From the NCBI GenBank assembly GCA_963678235.1, contig OY782766.1, forward strand, positions 1,178,001-1,242,000: a DNA stretch of 64,000 bases. The letters are read 5' to 3'. Made by a program: the position numbers and the translations under genes. Under the pieces are notes generated by a model. The model made no database searches. It saw only the letters and a program-made list of their open reading frames with translations, and was not told where the DNA came from. Positions 53,743-63,517 of this stretch are shown piece by piece. How positions within the stretch are numbered: position 1 is the stretch's first letter; every line of letters starts with the position of its first letter. The stretch comes from JABMQB01 sp963678235 (GTDB lineage Bacteria; Bacteroidota; Bacteroidia; Bacteroidales; Prolixibacteraceae).

Positions 53743-54921
53743 ATGAGGAAATATCTTACACCGATAATCTTTCTTATTTTGGTTATTGGATTTAGCAACT
53801 GTGACAATACCCAAAAGTCTTCAGAAAAAAAATGGAGCGTAAAAATGGCGGATGCAGTAATGAGCCGCTATGAGAAGCTGGCTTTTTACAACGGAAGGAC
53901 CAGGGCAGGCTGGTCATACGATGTTGCATTACTTGGCTCTGCAATCGATAAATTAGGTACTATTGATCCGAAATATTCTTTGTACATGCAGGAATTTATG
54001 GATATGCTGGTGGATAGTACCGGCAATATTGAACGTTATAACATGGAAAATTATAACATTGACCTAATAAGACCTGCAACGAACTTATTGACCCTGGCAC
54101 AACGCACTGGTGAAAAAAAATACGAGTTGGCAATTCCCCAGTTTATCAAACAAATGGAAAACCATCCAAAAACTATTACTGGTGGCTACTGGCATAAAAA
54201 AAGATACACCTGGCAAATGTGGTTAGACGGAATTTATATGGGTTCTCCGTTTCTTTCCCAATATGCAAAAATATACAATCAACCTGAATGGTTTGACGTG
54301 GTTGCGCATCAAATCATTTTAATTTATGAAAAAACTTTAGATCCCAAAACAGAGCTTTTATACCATGCATGGGACGAAAGCAAAGAACAAAAATGGAGCA
54401 ATCCGGAAACCGGGCAGTCACCTCATTTTTGGAGTCGTGCAATAGGTTGGTACATGATGGCAATTGTGGACATCCTTGATTATTTGCCTAAGGACCACCC
54501 AAAACGAAATGAAATTGTTCAGATATTTCAAAAAACTGCCGAAGCACTAAAAAAAGTCAGGGATGAAAAAAGTGGTGTATGGTACCAGGTTTTGGACATG
54601 GGGGGCATGGAAGGCAATTACCTAGAGGGTTCGGGATCAGCAATGTATACTTATGCTTTTGCAAAAGGAGCTAAGAAGGGATATTTGGATGCTTCTTATT
54701 TTGATTTCGCCAACTCTGTTTTTGATGGCATGCTAAAGACATTTATTATTTCCGATGACGATGGGCTTCCAAGCATGAAAAACATCTGTGGATCGTGTGG
54801 GCTGGGTGGAAATCCATACCGGGATGGTTCATACGAGTATTACATCAACGAACGAATCGTTACAAACGACAGTAAAGGTGTTGCCCCTTTTATTTTGGCT
54901 GCAATAGAACTTGACAGATAA
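53743..54921 (+). CDS. GH105 unsaturated rhamnogalacturonyl/galacturonyl hydrolase
   Basis: I choose the ATG at 53743 (392 residues): the peptide starts MRKYLTPIIFLILVIGFSNC, a lipoprotein signal with Cys20; the frame extends upstream to a TTG at 53710. The (alpha/alpha)6 barrel shows RTRAGWSYDVALLGSAI, KKRYTWQMWLDGIYMGSPFLSQYA with the catalytic Asp in WLDGIYM, HAWDESKEQKWSNPETGQSPHFWSRAIGWYMMA, and GNPYRDGSYEYYINE. This is GH105, which removes the unsaturated uronic acid left at the end of oligosaccharides by pectate lyases. It completes the PL1 pathway in the periplasm. It is divergent from HTCS and has its own LacI-type operator. Next gene follows after 18 bases. Confidence 0.93.
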   Translation: MRKYLTPIIFLILVIGFSNCDNTQKSSEKKWSVKMADAVMSRYEKLAFYNGRTRAGWSYDVALLGSAIDKLGTIDPKYSLYMQEFMDMLVDSTGNIERYNMENYNIDLIRPATNLLTLAQRTGEKKYELAIPQFIKQMENHPKTITGGYWHKKRYTWQMWLDGIYMGSPFLSQYAKIYNQPEWFDVVAHQIILIYEKTLDPKTELLYHAWDESKEQKWSNPETGQSPHFWSRAIGWYMMAIVDILDYLPKDHPKRNEIVQIFQKTAEALKKVRDEKSGVWYQVLDMGGMEGNYLEGSGSAMYTYAFAKGAKKGYLDASYFDFANSVFDGMLKTFIISDDDGLPSMKNICGSCGLGGNPYRDGSYEYYINERIVTNDSKGVAPFILAAIELDR

Positions 54922-54939
54922 ACTAAATAACCTATTTTT

Positions 54940-57681
54940 ATGATGACTTATTCTAACTTACTTAAGAAAATTGTTTTTCTTATGTTTTATACCTCTATAA
55001 GTATAGGAGTATTTGCGGATAGTAACAAAATTCTAATTACCGAATTTATGGCCATTAACTCCAAGGCACTTGAGGATGATGATGGTGATTACCCAGACTG
55101 GATAGAAATTTATAATCCGGGAGAAAACAACATAAACTTAAGTGGATGGTATCTCACAGACAAATCGGATAACCTAATCAAATGGGAATTTCCAAACATT
55201 ACATTAAATGCTAACGAATATTTAGTGGTTTTCGCCTCCGAAAAAAAACGTAATGATCCCTTAAAAACACTTCATACAAACTTTAAACTATCCGGTTCTG
55301 GTGAGTTTCTTGCGATTGTTGAGCCTGATGGGACAACTATTTCTCATTCATATGGAGATGTATACCCTGCACAGCGCGAAGATATATCTTATGGGTATTA
55401 CGAGGGACAATATGTATTTTTTGACCAACCAACTCCTGGATCGGACAATGTACTTGGAAATCTTGTTCCTGCGCCCCAGTTTAGTCATACCCGTGGATTC
55501 TACGATGAAAAAATAGATGTAACATTAACTGGATATGACTCAGGAACAAAAATTTATTACACGACTAATGGAACCCGGCCTTCCGCAACAACAGGCACAC
55601 TTTATTCTGCACCAATTGAAATAACCACCACTACACCATTGAGTGCTGTTTCTATAAACAATTCGGGAGTTGCTAGTGAAATTATCAGCCACACCTACCT
55701 TTTTATTGAAAGTATTGTTCAGCAGCCAAATAATCCTCAAGGATATCCATCAACATGGGGGAAATTTTTATATCAACCGGGTTATTCTCCAGCCGATTAT
55801 GAAATGGATCCGGAAATTTGTAATCATACTGATTATAAGGATTTAATGGACGATGCTTTAACATCTATCCCCTCACTTTCTATTGTTACAAATATTGGTT
55901 ATCTATTTTCGAATGAAAAAGATAAAGAAAAGGGAGGGATTTATGTATACACAGCCGATACAGGAGATGGCGGTGTTGGCAAAGACTGGGAACGGCCTTG
56001 TTCTGTCGAGTATTTTGACCCTGAATCAAACCTTGAATTTCAAATAAATTGTGGTGTGAGGTTGCATGGAGGTAATAGCAGAAAACCAGACAATAGCCCT
56101 AAACATTCACTGAGATTATCTTTTAGAAGTATCTACGGTCCTTCAAAATTGAATTTCAATTTTTTTGAAGAGAAATCCGCAACAAATGAATTTAACGCTT
56201 TGGTTCTCAGATCAGGGTATAATTATTCCTGGATAAAAAATGACGAAAAACAACGAAAAAATACTCAATATTTGCAAGATCCGTTTGCAAAAACCACGCA
56301 ATTGGCTATAGGGCAAGTTTCTCCACACGAAAGGTTTGTTCATCTATATTTAAATGGATTGTACTGGGGAGTTTACAATGTTTCTGAAAAGCTGACCAAT
56401 GATTTCATGGAGTCCTACCTTAAAGGAAGTGAAGATGATTTTGATGTAGTTAAAGACCATGGAGGAACAGTTGATGGAAGCTTTGCGGCATGGAGCAGAT
56501 TGTATCAACAGAGTAAATTGGGATTAACCAGCAATACGAGTTACCAAAAAATTCAGGGCAAAAACCCAGATGGAAGTATCAATCCGGCTTTCGAAAATTT
56601 GCTTGATGTTGAAAATCTAATTGGATACATGCAATATAACATGTATATCGGAAACGAAGACTGGGATCACAACAACTGGATTGCTGCGAGAAACAGAGTG
56701 ACAAATGAAGCTGGATTCCGTTTTTTCTGTTGGGATGCTGAAACTTCATTAACAGATGTGAATGCTAATATGGTGGATGAAAATAACGATGAAAACCCAA
56801 GTTTTTATTATCAAAAACTTAAAAACAATCCAGAGTTCAAACTTCTTTTTGCGGATAATATCCAGAAAAACTTTTTTAACGGAGGTCCTCTTTCACCTGA
56901 GGCGGCAATTGAGAGATATACAAAATTAGCGGATGAAATAGATTTAGCAATTATTGCGGAATCTGCTCGCTGGGGAGATTATAGGAAGGATGTCGATCCT
57001 TCTGACGACGATCGTATTCTTTATACAAGAAACAACCATTGGCTTCCCCGAAAAGAAGATTTGATACAGAACTATTTCCCATACAGGACTAATATTGTCG
57101 TTCAACAATTTAAAAACATAGGTCTTTTCCCTAATATTGAAGCTCCTACTTTTAGTCACCAGGGTGGAGTTATTAATGCTGCAATAAATTTAGGCATGAC
57201 AAGCAATTATGGAGAAATATATTATACCACGGATGGAAGTGATCCGCGAGAACCAATTACCTCAAATATAACTCCTATTGCTAAACTATATAGTAGTGAG
57301 GTAAATATTGCATCGAAGATCACCATTAAAGCAAGGGCAAAATCAGGGAATCAATGGTCTCCAATAACGGTTGCTAAATATAAGATTGGAGATCCTACGC
57401 TTAGCCCGTCAATTGTTATGCAAGAAGATCTTTTGTCAGGCAATTATCCAAATCCGTTCAAGGAGTCTACAAAGATATTCTTCACACTTCCAACCGAAGG
57501 CAATGTCCAGGTTGATATTATTGGTATTGATGGCAGGATAATCAGCAATGTTTATGATGGGTTTATGCCAAGTGGTTACAATACTGTAGATTGGAATCCA
57601 CAATCCAATGAACGTGGTTTATTCCTTTACAAAATAAAGTTTAACGACAAGCATTTCTTTGGAAAAATCTTACGACATTAA
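54940..57681 (+). CDS. Surface protein with lamin-tail, chitobiase-C-like and CotH domains and T9SS tail
   Basis: A 913-residue secreted protein (signal ends at VFAD). Residues about 30-150 are a lamin-tail domain (ITEFMAINSKALEDDDGDYPDWIEIYNPG, LSGWYLTD). About 185-255 is a CHB_HEX_C-like beta domain (GTKIYYTTNGTRPSA); another copy comes at about 730-810 (GEIYYTTDGSDPREP). Between them about 300-640 is a CotH-type kinase-like region (GVRLHGGNSR, KHSLRLSFRS, FVHLYLNGLYWGVYNVSEK, NEDWDHNNWIAARN, FFCWDAETSL). The end is a T9SS sorting domain (NYPNPFKESTKIFF, GLFLYKIKF). CotH proteins phosphorylate spore-coat proteins in Bacillus; here the target is unknown. Co-transcription with GH105 is likely. 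Domains are clear, function is not. Confidence 0.82.
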   Translation: MMTYSNLLKKIVFLMFYTSISIGVFADSNKILITEFMAINSKALEDDDGDYPDWIEIYNPGENNINLSGWYLTDKSDNLIKWEFPNITLNANEYLVVFASEKKRNDPLKTLHTNFKLSGSGEFLAIVEPDGTTISHSYGDVYPAQREDISYGYYEGQYVFFDQPTPGSDNVLGNLVPAPQFSHTRGFYDEKIDVTLTGYDSGTKIYYTTNGTRPSATTGTLYSAPIEITTTTPLSAVSINNSGVASEIISHTYLFIESIVQQPNNPQGYPSTWGKFLYQPGYSPADYEMDPEICNHTDYKDLMDDALTSIPSLSIVTNIGYLFSNEKDKEKGGIYVYTADTGDGGVGKDWERPCSVEYFDPESNLEFQINCGVRLHGGNSRKPDNSPKHSLRLSFRSIYGPSKLNFNFFEEKSATNEFNALVLRSGYNYSWIKNDEKQRKNTQYLQDPFAKTTQLAIGQVSPHERFVHLYLNGLYWGVYNVSEKLTNDFMESYLKGSEDDFDVVKDHGGTVDGSFAAWSRLYQQSKLGLTSNTSYQKIQGKNPDGSINPAFENLLDVENLIGYMQYNMYIGNEDWDHNNWIAARNRVTNEAGFRFFCWDAETSLTDVNANMVDENNDENPSFYYQKLKNNPEFKLLFADNIQKNFFNGGPLSPEAAIERYTKLADEIDLAIIAESARWGDYRKDVDPSDDDRILYTRNNHWLPRKEDLIQNYFPYRTNIVVQQFKNIGLFPNIEAPTFSHQGGVINAAINLGMTSNYGEIYYTTDGSDPREPITSNITPIAKLYSSEVNIASKITIKARAKSGNQWSPITVAKYKIGDPTLSPSIVMQEDLLSGNYPNPFKESTKIFFTLPTEGNVQVDIIGIDGRIISNVYDGFMPSGYNTVDWNPQSNERGLFLYKIKFNDKHFFGKILRH

Positions 57682-57704
57682 TATCTCCAACTTGATAAAT
57701 AAAA

Positions 57705-57737
57705 AAACGAGCTCTGGAATTAATTTCAGGCTCGTTT
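57705..57737. terminator. Bidirectional terminator between convergent genes
   Basis: AAACGAGC (57705-57712) and GCTCGTTT (57730-57737) pair perfectly around a 17-base loop that can extend the stem by CTG/CAG. An A-run precedes and a T-run follows, so it can serve both the plus-strand CotH gene and the minus-strand transporter gene. Confidence 0.82.
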
Positions 57738-57784
57738 TTCATTTTATCCTATCTTAAAATCTTAGCTTTTAAAGCAAAAATAAA

Positions 57785-59056
57785 TTAATCTTCTACCTTT
57801 CGTTTTCTCCAGTAATTCCCGAGAATAGAACCGGAAATATTCATCCAGGGGCTAAATACCGCGGCTGCCAGACCGAGCGTTGCCAGTTTTCCCATTACAC
57901 CAGCCAATCCTGAAGCCATTCCTCCATTTTGAAGCCCAACTTCAAGGGCAACCGTTCTGCACGAATTTTTATCCAAGCCTAAAGCCCTACTGATCCAATA
58001 GCCAAAAGTATAGCCCAATGAATTATGCATGATGGATGCCAACAACATGAACAAGCCAATAGCCATTATATTCTCGCGACTGGCGGCAGTGGTTACCACC
58101 GTAAAATAAACAATGCCAAACATCGACACTTTAGGCATGAAACCGCGTATTTTCGTGAATAATTCCGTAGCATGGTAATACAATTTTCCAACGATTACAG
58201 CACCTGACAAGAAGCTTGAAAGTTGAACAATAACCATTAGCCCATCCGACAAATTTGCATCCATGACTTTCCAAAGCCCAAAAACCTGCGCCAGTAACCA
58301 AACAACAGCAACGATAAATGCTACATTGATCTTTTTGATCCACGAATTCAATTTTAATTTGTACACATCATAAAGCATAGCTGCACCAATCGGGACAATA
58401 ACTATTTTAATAATTTGAATACACATATCAAGGAAATTCACCTCCACATAGGTGCCCGCGAGCATTTTCATAAGGAAAGGGGTCATAACCGGCGCAAACA
58501 AGGTTGCAACGGCGGTAAGTGTTACAGAAAGTGGAAGGTTTGCTTTGGCAAGATACACCATCACGTTTGAAGCCAATCCGCTGGAACACGAACCAATTAA
58601 AATAATTCCTGCTGCAATTTCTGGCTCAAAATCAAATATTCTGGTTAAAACATACCCGACAATTGGCATAATCGAAAATTGGCATATAATTCCTACAAGC
58701 ACGCCTCTCCCCATTGTTTTAATATTTGAAAAATCGCGGATACTCATTTGCGTCCCCATCCCAAACATCACCAATTGAACCACAAAAAGGATTACCCATT
58801 TATTTCGAAGATCGAAATTGCCCCACGATAAAAATGCCGATGGATAAATCATTCCACACACTATAGCCACAATTATCCAGGCTGTATATTGGTAGTTTTT
58901 AAGTGCAGAAACCGATCTTATCCCTATTGTTAATGTAATTGCAGCTGCTACTGCCAAAGGTTTTACAAAGTCGGTTAAATTGAATGCAAACGATACGAGA
59001 AGCAAAATAACAGAAGCGAATCCGAGCGCAAAAACATATTTTTGGATTTTTTCCAT
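57785..59056 (-). CDS. BASS-family (bile acid:Na+ symporter-like) transporter
   Basis: A 423-residue integral membrane protein with about ten or more hydrophobic segments. The motifs GMGTQMSIRDFSNI, GIILIGSCSSGLASNVMVYLAKANLPLSVTLTAVATLFAPVMTPFL and VALEVGLQNGGMASGLA are those of the BASS/SBF family, whose members carry bile acids, pantoate, pyruvate or other organic anions with sodium. The N-terminal about 50 residues are longer than in classical members. It follows the racemase-like gene by 3 bases, so its substrate is probably linked to that operon, plausibly an organic acid. Nothing in the sequence names the substrate. Confidence 0.82.
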   Translation of the reverse strand: MEKIQKYVFALGFASVILLLVSFAFNLTDFVKPLAVAAAITLTIGIRSVSALKNYQYTAWIIVAIVCGMIYPSAFLSWGNFDLRNKWVILFVVQLVMFGMGTQMSIRDFSNIKTMGRGVLVGIICQFSIMPIVGYVLTRIFDFEPEIAAGIILIGSCSSGLASNVMVYLAKANLPLSVTLTAVATLFAPVMTPFLMKMLAGTYVEVNFLDMCIQIIKIVIVPIGAAMLYDVYKLKLNSWIKKINVAFIVAVVWLLAQVFGLWKVMDANLSDGLMVIVQLSSFLSGAVIVGKLYYHATELFTKIRGFMPKVSMFGIVYFTVVTTAASRENIMAIGLFMLLASIMHNSLGYTFGYWISRALGLDKNSCRTVALEVGLQNGGMASGLAGVMGKLATLGLAAAVFSPWMNISGSILGNYWRKRKVED

Positions 59057-59059
59057 CGC

Positions 59060-59722
59060 CTATAAAATATTTACGAGATACTCCATTGCAAGCTCCGGAC
59101 TGGTTAAAATCGGTACTTTTTTGTCTTCTTCTGCAAGTTGGTCAACTACCCGTGCCATGGATGCCTGTGCCAACAAAATAACATCCACCTGTTGTGATAA
59201 TTCTTTCAATGCCGAAGCAACTTTTTCATCGTGTATTTCTGGTTTTCCTCCCATTAATGCATCAAAAGCCCCTTCGCATAATTTCGAGGTAAGTTCAATT
59301 TCTTTTCCAGCAACAATTGCCCTTCTTCGAACCAAATCGCTTGTGGGTTCTAATGTGGTTGGCAAGGTTGCCACTACACCAATTTTTGTACCCATTTGGA
59401 CAGCTTTATCGGCCATTGGTTGGTCAACGCGCAACACAGGCACTTTTGTGAGCGAAGCTGAACTTTCAACCGCTGCCCCAATGGATGAGCAGGTAACTAA
59501 AATATAGTCGGCTCCGGCTGCCTCTGCTGACCCCACATAGTCCACTACCCTACGCGAAGTATCGGGAGTCATTTCCCCACGTTCAATGGTGTTTTTGATC
59601 AGGCTGTCGTCAACAATATTAAATACTTTTAAATTTTTATCCGAAAGGTATTTACCAATTAAGCCCTGAAATACAGGCACAAGTGTTGCCGATGTGTGAA
59701 TTAGTCCCAGTGTTTTAGCCAT
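59060..59722 (-). CDS. Asp/Glu racemase-superfamily protein lacking one usual cysteine
   Basis: I choose the ATG at 59722 (220 residues, MAKTLGLIHTSATLVPVF); the frame extends to 59791 with an atypical lead. GADYILVTCSSIGAAVE supplies the first Cys of the aspartate/glutamate/hydantoin racemase fold, and KIGVVATLPTTLEPT starts the second half. Where classical racemases have a second catalytic Cys in a GCT/GCA motif, this protein reads VILLAQASMARV, so a two-base racemase mechanism is doubtful. Related decarboxylases and isomerases (arylmalonate decarboxylase, maleate isomerase) also alter this pair. Activity on a small dicarboxylic or hydroxy acid is plausible. Confidence 0.72.
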   Translation of the reverse strand: MAKTLGLIHTSATLVPVFQGLIGKYLSDKNLKVFNIVDDSLIKNTIERGEMTPDTSRRVVDYVGSAEAAGADYILVTCSSIGAAVESSASLTKVPVLRVDQPMADKAVQMGTKIGVVATLPTTLEPTSDLVRRRAIVAGKEIELTSKLCEGAFDALMGGKPEIHDEKVASALKELSQQVDVILLAQASMARVVDQLAEEDKKVPILTSPELAMEYLVNIL

Positions 59723-59794
59723 TGTCTTTAGTTTTATTTTTTTTAGTCTGATAATTTTAATTTGTTTAGGATAGGAATCGAAAAAGTCCATCTT

Positions 59795-62104
59795 TCAATA
59801 ATCCATCCTGAATTCGATATCTTTTCTCCTGGACTCCGGATAAACCGATAAGAGTTCCACCTTTCCGTTCGTCATTTTTGCTTCAATCTTAGTATTTCCG
59901 GGTGCATTTAATTTAAATTGCACATCCCAGGCTTTTGGCCATGCCGGAAAAAGAAGGATTTTATCTCCATTGGTTTGCAAGAGCATTTCTTGAATCCCAA
60001 TCATTCCAGAACCGCCCCAATTATGGTCGGGCACCCAATCCATTCCTGGCCCCCAAAATGCAGGAAACCTTCTTCCTGAATCCTGAAGTTTTAAAATAGA
60101 TTCTTTTCCAGCCTCTTCTGCGAACCCTAAACAAGCCGCAAAGATATTATACTGTTTCCAGCTTAAGTGCCCTTTAAATTTCAAAACGTCGGGATCGTAT
60201 AAATAGGTATTTCGTGCTATCTCCAAATCTGGTCTTGCCACGCCATAAATCCTCCAGGGATAAACTGGGTACAGTTGAGGTACTTCCGAATTATTTACTC
60301 GCTCCCAAATTTTTGCAGGGGCAATGGTTTTATATCCTTTATGTTCGGCAAAACTTATAGGAGGAATTTTAGCATGAAATGTTTTCCATTTCTTTCTCTT
60401 ATCCTGATCCAAATACTTTTCCGGCAAATTCAACAACCCTTCTGTTACTACTTTTAGTGCGGCTATAGTTGATGTTGCATTGTAAGCCATTTTATAGGTT
60501 TCACAACCTGATCCTGGATAAAGTATAAGATGTCCTTTTGCGTCAAAAGTTTTTCTTCCTCGTTTTTTTGCCAGATATTGATAATGCTCGTCGAAAAAGG
60601 TTAAACAACTTTCAATCAATGGGATGTATTCAGAGATATCTGCTCCCTGATATGTGTGCAACTCAAGTGCCATCCAACAAAATTCCAGAGAAGTATCCCA
60701 AAGGTATTCCAACCATGCATTATACATCATTCCCGGATCAAAATCATCCGGGCGATCCCATCCGTATTCGCTTGGGTTTGGTAATCCGAAATTTTCAATT
60801 TGCTCGGTAAAACATGCTCCTTTATGTCCCCAATGGTATTCGCTCCTTAATTCTGCATTTCGTACTATCCGTTTATAAAAATCCAACTGGGCTTTCATCA
60901 GGTCAAAATCACCTGATTTAAGCATAGGGAAATAAACCAAACGCTGGTTCTGAGCGGTGAAAGTCCCCCCACCCCAGTTTCTAAAATCGGGGGTAAATGC
61001 CCTGCCTTTATTGATAAATTCAGGATCGTATGTAAACAATCCGCCATTAAATTTTGTGGGGTATTCACCAAAAGCATTGCAGCCAAGCATATAGCGAAAT
61101 AACTGATAATTACGTCCTACTTGCCATTGTGGCGAATTTTCATACGGCTTTTCATGCTCAATACTGATATAGCCCCTTTTCCAATAGTCCGCCCACCATT
61201 TCAAGGTATTATTTCGTTCATTTTTGTTTGGATATGCTTCAATAAAACTTTCCAAACCGGAAATCCAGGCAGTGCTATTTTCTGATTTATCGGTATGAAG
61301 ATAAACTTTCAGCTTATGTTTTTTGGAAGGGGATTTGCTTTTTAGCATCCATGCCTTAAAGTTCGTTGAAAGGTATTTCCCTTCAGATGTGCCATTGGCA
61401 ACCAGGTTATCGCCTGATATTTTCCCTCCAAAAGTCAGGTTTTTTAACGGATCAAACATCTGATCCTTAACCGCATCCAGTTTTTGTTGATGAACACTAA
61501 CGTCAAAAACTGTTTCTCCTTTGTTCCGATGATAAAAAGTAATTGAATTGTCGGAAAATGCAATACTATCTTTTTTTATTTGAAGCCCTTTTGGCGGTGC
61601 CCATTTATAGGAATTCCCAAAACTTTCATTTTTTTGCAGAACCCGGTCATTGAAGCGCCAATTTTCGTACGAAATATTCATACTTGTTTTTTGGCTCCCG
61701 GCAATTTCCAAATGAATTACCGGTGCAAATACATCAACCCAGCATAAAACATCTACAGAATGGTTTCCTTTCTTTCCGGTAATTTTTACGCAGCCTTCTT
61801 TTAAGTCCAATTCCTGCTTAAAAATCCCATTTTCGAATGGATTTGGTGATAATTTAACGCGAACCCTACCAAGTTTCAGCATGGTATTATTCTCATCGAA
61901 GGTGCCGCTACGTGCCATATAAAACATAAGGTCGCCATTCTCTACCCAAACGTTTAAGCCAATATCACCTCCACCACAAGGCATTGATTCGGAAGAATTC
62001 TGGCTTTGGGTATCCCAAACAATGTTATAATCATCAAGATTTGGAATTTGAGACAGTACAACTTTACCGAAAAATATAGATAATATTAAAATGTAATATT
62101 TCAT
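59795..62104 (-). CDS. DUF5703-like (alpha/alpha)6 glycoside hydrolase, secreted
   Basis: I choose the ATG at 62104 (769 residues), which gives the signal peptide MKYYILILSIFFGKVVLSQ; the frame opens 18 codons earlier. The N-terminal beta-sandwich (YNIVWDTQSQNSSESMPCGGGDIGLNVWVENGDLMFYMARSGTFDEN) has the look of DUF5703. The centre (about 330-690) is a helical barrel (WQVGRNYQLFRYMLGCNAFGEYPTKFNGGLFT, FTAQNQRLVYFPMLKSGDFDLM), and the C-terminal beta domain ends the protein. The architecture resembles the GH95/GH65 clan. No specificity is known to me. It is in an operon with an aminotransferase and a transketolase subunit, so it may release a sugar that they process. Confidence 0.66.
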   Translation of the reverse strand: MKYYILILSIFFGKVVLSQIPNLDDYNIVWDTQSQNSSESMPCGGGDIGLNVWVENGDLMFYMARSGTFDENNTMLKLGRVRVKLSPNPFENGIFKQELDLKEGCVKITGKKGNHSVDVLCWVDVFAPVIHLEIAGSQKTSMNISYENWRFNDRVLQKNESFGNSYKWAPPKGLQIKKDSIAFSDNSITFYHRNKGETVFDVSVHQQKLDAVKDQMFDPLKNLTFGGKISGDNLVANGTSEGKYLSTNFKAWMLKSKSPSKKHKLKVYLHTDKSENSTAWISGLESFIEAYPNKNERNNTLKWWADYWKRGYISIEHEKPYENSPQWQVGRNYQLFRYMLGCNAFGEYPTKFNGGLFTYDPEFINKGRAFTPDFRNWGGGTFTAQNQRLVYFPMLKSGDFDLMKAQLDFYKRIVRNAELRSEYHWGHKGACFTEQIENFGLPNPSEYGWDRPDDFDPGMMYNAWLEYLWDTSLEFCWMALELHTYQGADISEYIPLIESCLTFFDEHYQYLAKKRGRKTFDAKGHLILYPGSGCETYKMAYNATSTIAALKVVTEGLLNLPEKYLDQDKRKKWKTFHAKIPPISFAEHKGYKTIAPAKIWERVNNSEVPQLYPVYPWRIYGVARPDLEIARNTYLYDPDVLKFKGHLSWKQYNIFAACLGFAEEAGKESILKLQDSGRRFPAFWGPGMDWVPDHNWGGSGMIGIQEMLLQTNGDKILLFPAWPKAWDVQFKLNAPGNTKIEAKMTNGKVELLSVYPESRRKDIEFRMDY

Positions 62105-62179
62105 ATCGATTAATTTCTTATTCTTTTTGCACTTTTTATTTAACCGCAAAGTCCGCAAAGATCAAGCTAATATTAAACT

Positions 62180-63430
62180 CTAACAATGCTTTTTGTGCAC
62201 TTTGGCAACACGTTTAAAGCCTTCTTCAATTTTTTCCATGTCGTACACCAATGGACCAAACGAAATACGAATACCGTTCTTTAATGAATCACCAAAACCT
62301 CCACCAGGAACAAATACAACCCCGGTCTTTTTCAAAATCTTGGATACGAATTCGTCGCCATCCATGCCAACATCCACTACGGAATACAAACCTCCTTCAG
62401 GAACAGTGTATCTCGAAGAAAGGTATTTTTCGATACATTCGCATAAAAACCTGGATGCGCTCTGGTAATCATCGTTAATTTTTTCGATGTATTGCCTTAG
62501 GGCACCGCTTTTCAATCCTTCATTGATATAATTAGTCAATGTCATTTGATGAATTGTATCCGGACAAAGAACAACGCTTTGTTGCACTACTTTTAGCGCT
62601 TCAACAATATTTGGTGTTGCTTCCAACCAACCTAAACGACGGCCCAAGCCTCTGCACCATTTTGAATTGGAATACAACTTCACCAGGTTTGGATAATCAT
62701 TGGGGGTATATGAAAAATATTCAGGGATTTCATTGCCATAAATAAAAGTATTGTATGCAAAATCAATCGCCACAAAACAATCGTATTTTAGTGCACTTTC
62801 GAGCATCCGCTTCACAAAAAGATCGGGCAACATTTTCCCGGTTGGATTATCAGGACTGGAAAACAGAACCAATTTGGGCCTTTCTTTTTCCAGGAACAAT
62901 TCGAAATCGGCAGCCAATTTTACTTCATCCTCTGCATACGTCCATTTTTCAGCATCGAAAACAGGGAAATGCACCGTTTCACAATTAACGCTCATTTCAA
63001 TCTGTTCGGGATAATTTGCATAAGCCGGATCAAGCAATGCAATTTTGTCGGTTGGGTTCAATAATACTTTGAACAGTGAAAGGGCCAATTGGGTAGAGTT
63101 TGCTCCAATAATGATATTTTCTTCGCTGGAAGATTGAACCCCAAAAAACTCCTCGTTAAATGCAAGGATTGCTTTTTTCATCTCCGGACTTCCATCGGAA
63201 GGACTGTATGCCCCAGTTTTATGGAACAAATCCTTATCCTGGGCAATATCAACGTATTCCTGGCGCAATTCTTCCGGGGCAAGATGGTTAACCCAACCTC
63301 CGGCAAATGAAATAACATCGTTTGGGTCTAAACCCATCTTTACCAGGTTTGCCGGACTTGCCATTTCCATGATTCTCCGGATTGGAGAAGAAGTAACTCC
63401 GTTTTTAAACGAATCAGCTAATGTTAACAT
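62180..63430 (-). CDS. PLP-dependent aminotransferase, class I/II
   Basis: The ATG at 63430 (416 residues, MLTLADSFKNGVTSSPIRRIMEMA) is the likely start; the frame extends 12 codons further. Features: VISFAGGWVNHLAPEELRQEY at the N-terminus, AYANYPEQIEM, LVLFSSPDNPTGKMLPD (the NPTG that contacts the cofactor), VAIDFAYNTFIYG with the Asp facing the PLP nitrogen, and SNSKWCRGLGRRLGW with the Schiff-base Lys. It resembles the MocR-free aminotransferases of the aspartate/2-aminoadipate type. Substrate unknown. It lies between the split transketolase and the DUF5703-like gene. Confidence 0.87.
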   Translation of the reverse strand: MLTLADSFKNGVTSSPIRRIMEMASPANLVKMGLDPNDVISFAGGWVNHLAPEELRQEYVDIAQDKDLFHKTGAYSPSDGSPEMKKAILAFNEEFFGVQSSSEENIIIGANSTQLALSLFKVLLNPTDKIALLDPAYANYPEQIEMSVNCETVHFPVFDAEKWTYAEDEVKLAADFELFLEKERPKLVLFSSPDNPTGKMLPDLFVKRMLESALKYDCFVAIDFAYNTFIYGNEIPEYFSYTPNDYPNLVKLYSNSKWCRGLGRRLGWLEATPNIVEALKVVQQSVVLCPDTIHQMTLTNYINEGLKSGALRQYIEKINDDYQSASRFLCECIEKYLSSRYTVPEGGLYSVVDVGMDGDEFVSKILKKTGVVFVPGGGFGDSLKNGIRISFGPLVYDMEKIEEGFKRVAKVHKKHC

Positions 63431-63517
63431 ATATTTTGGTTTTTTCTTTCTGTAAATAAATTTCAAAGTCCCTAAAAGATTTAGAATTCAGGGCTCCTCA
63501 AAATTTCATATTTTAAT

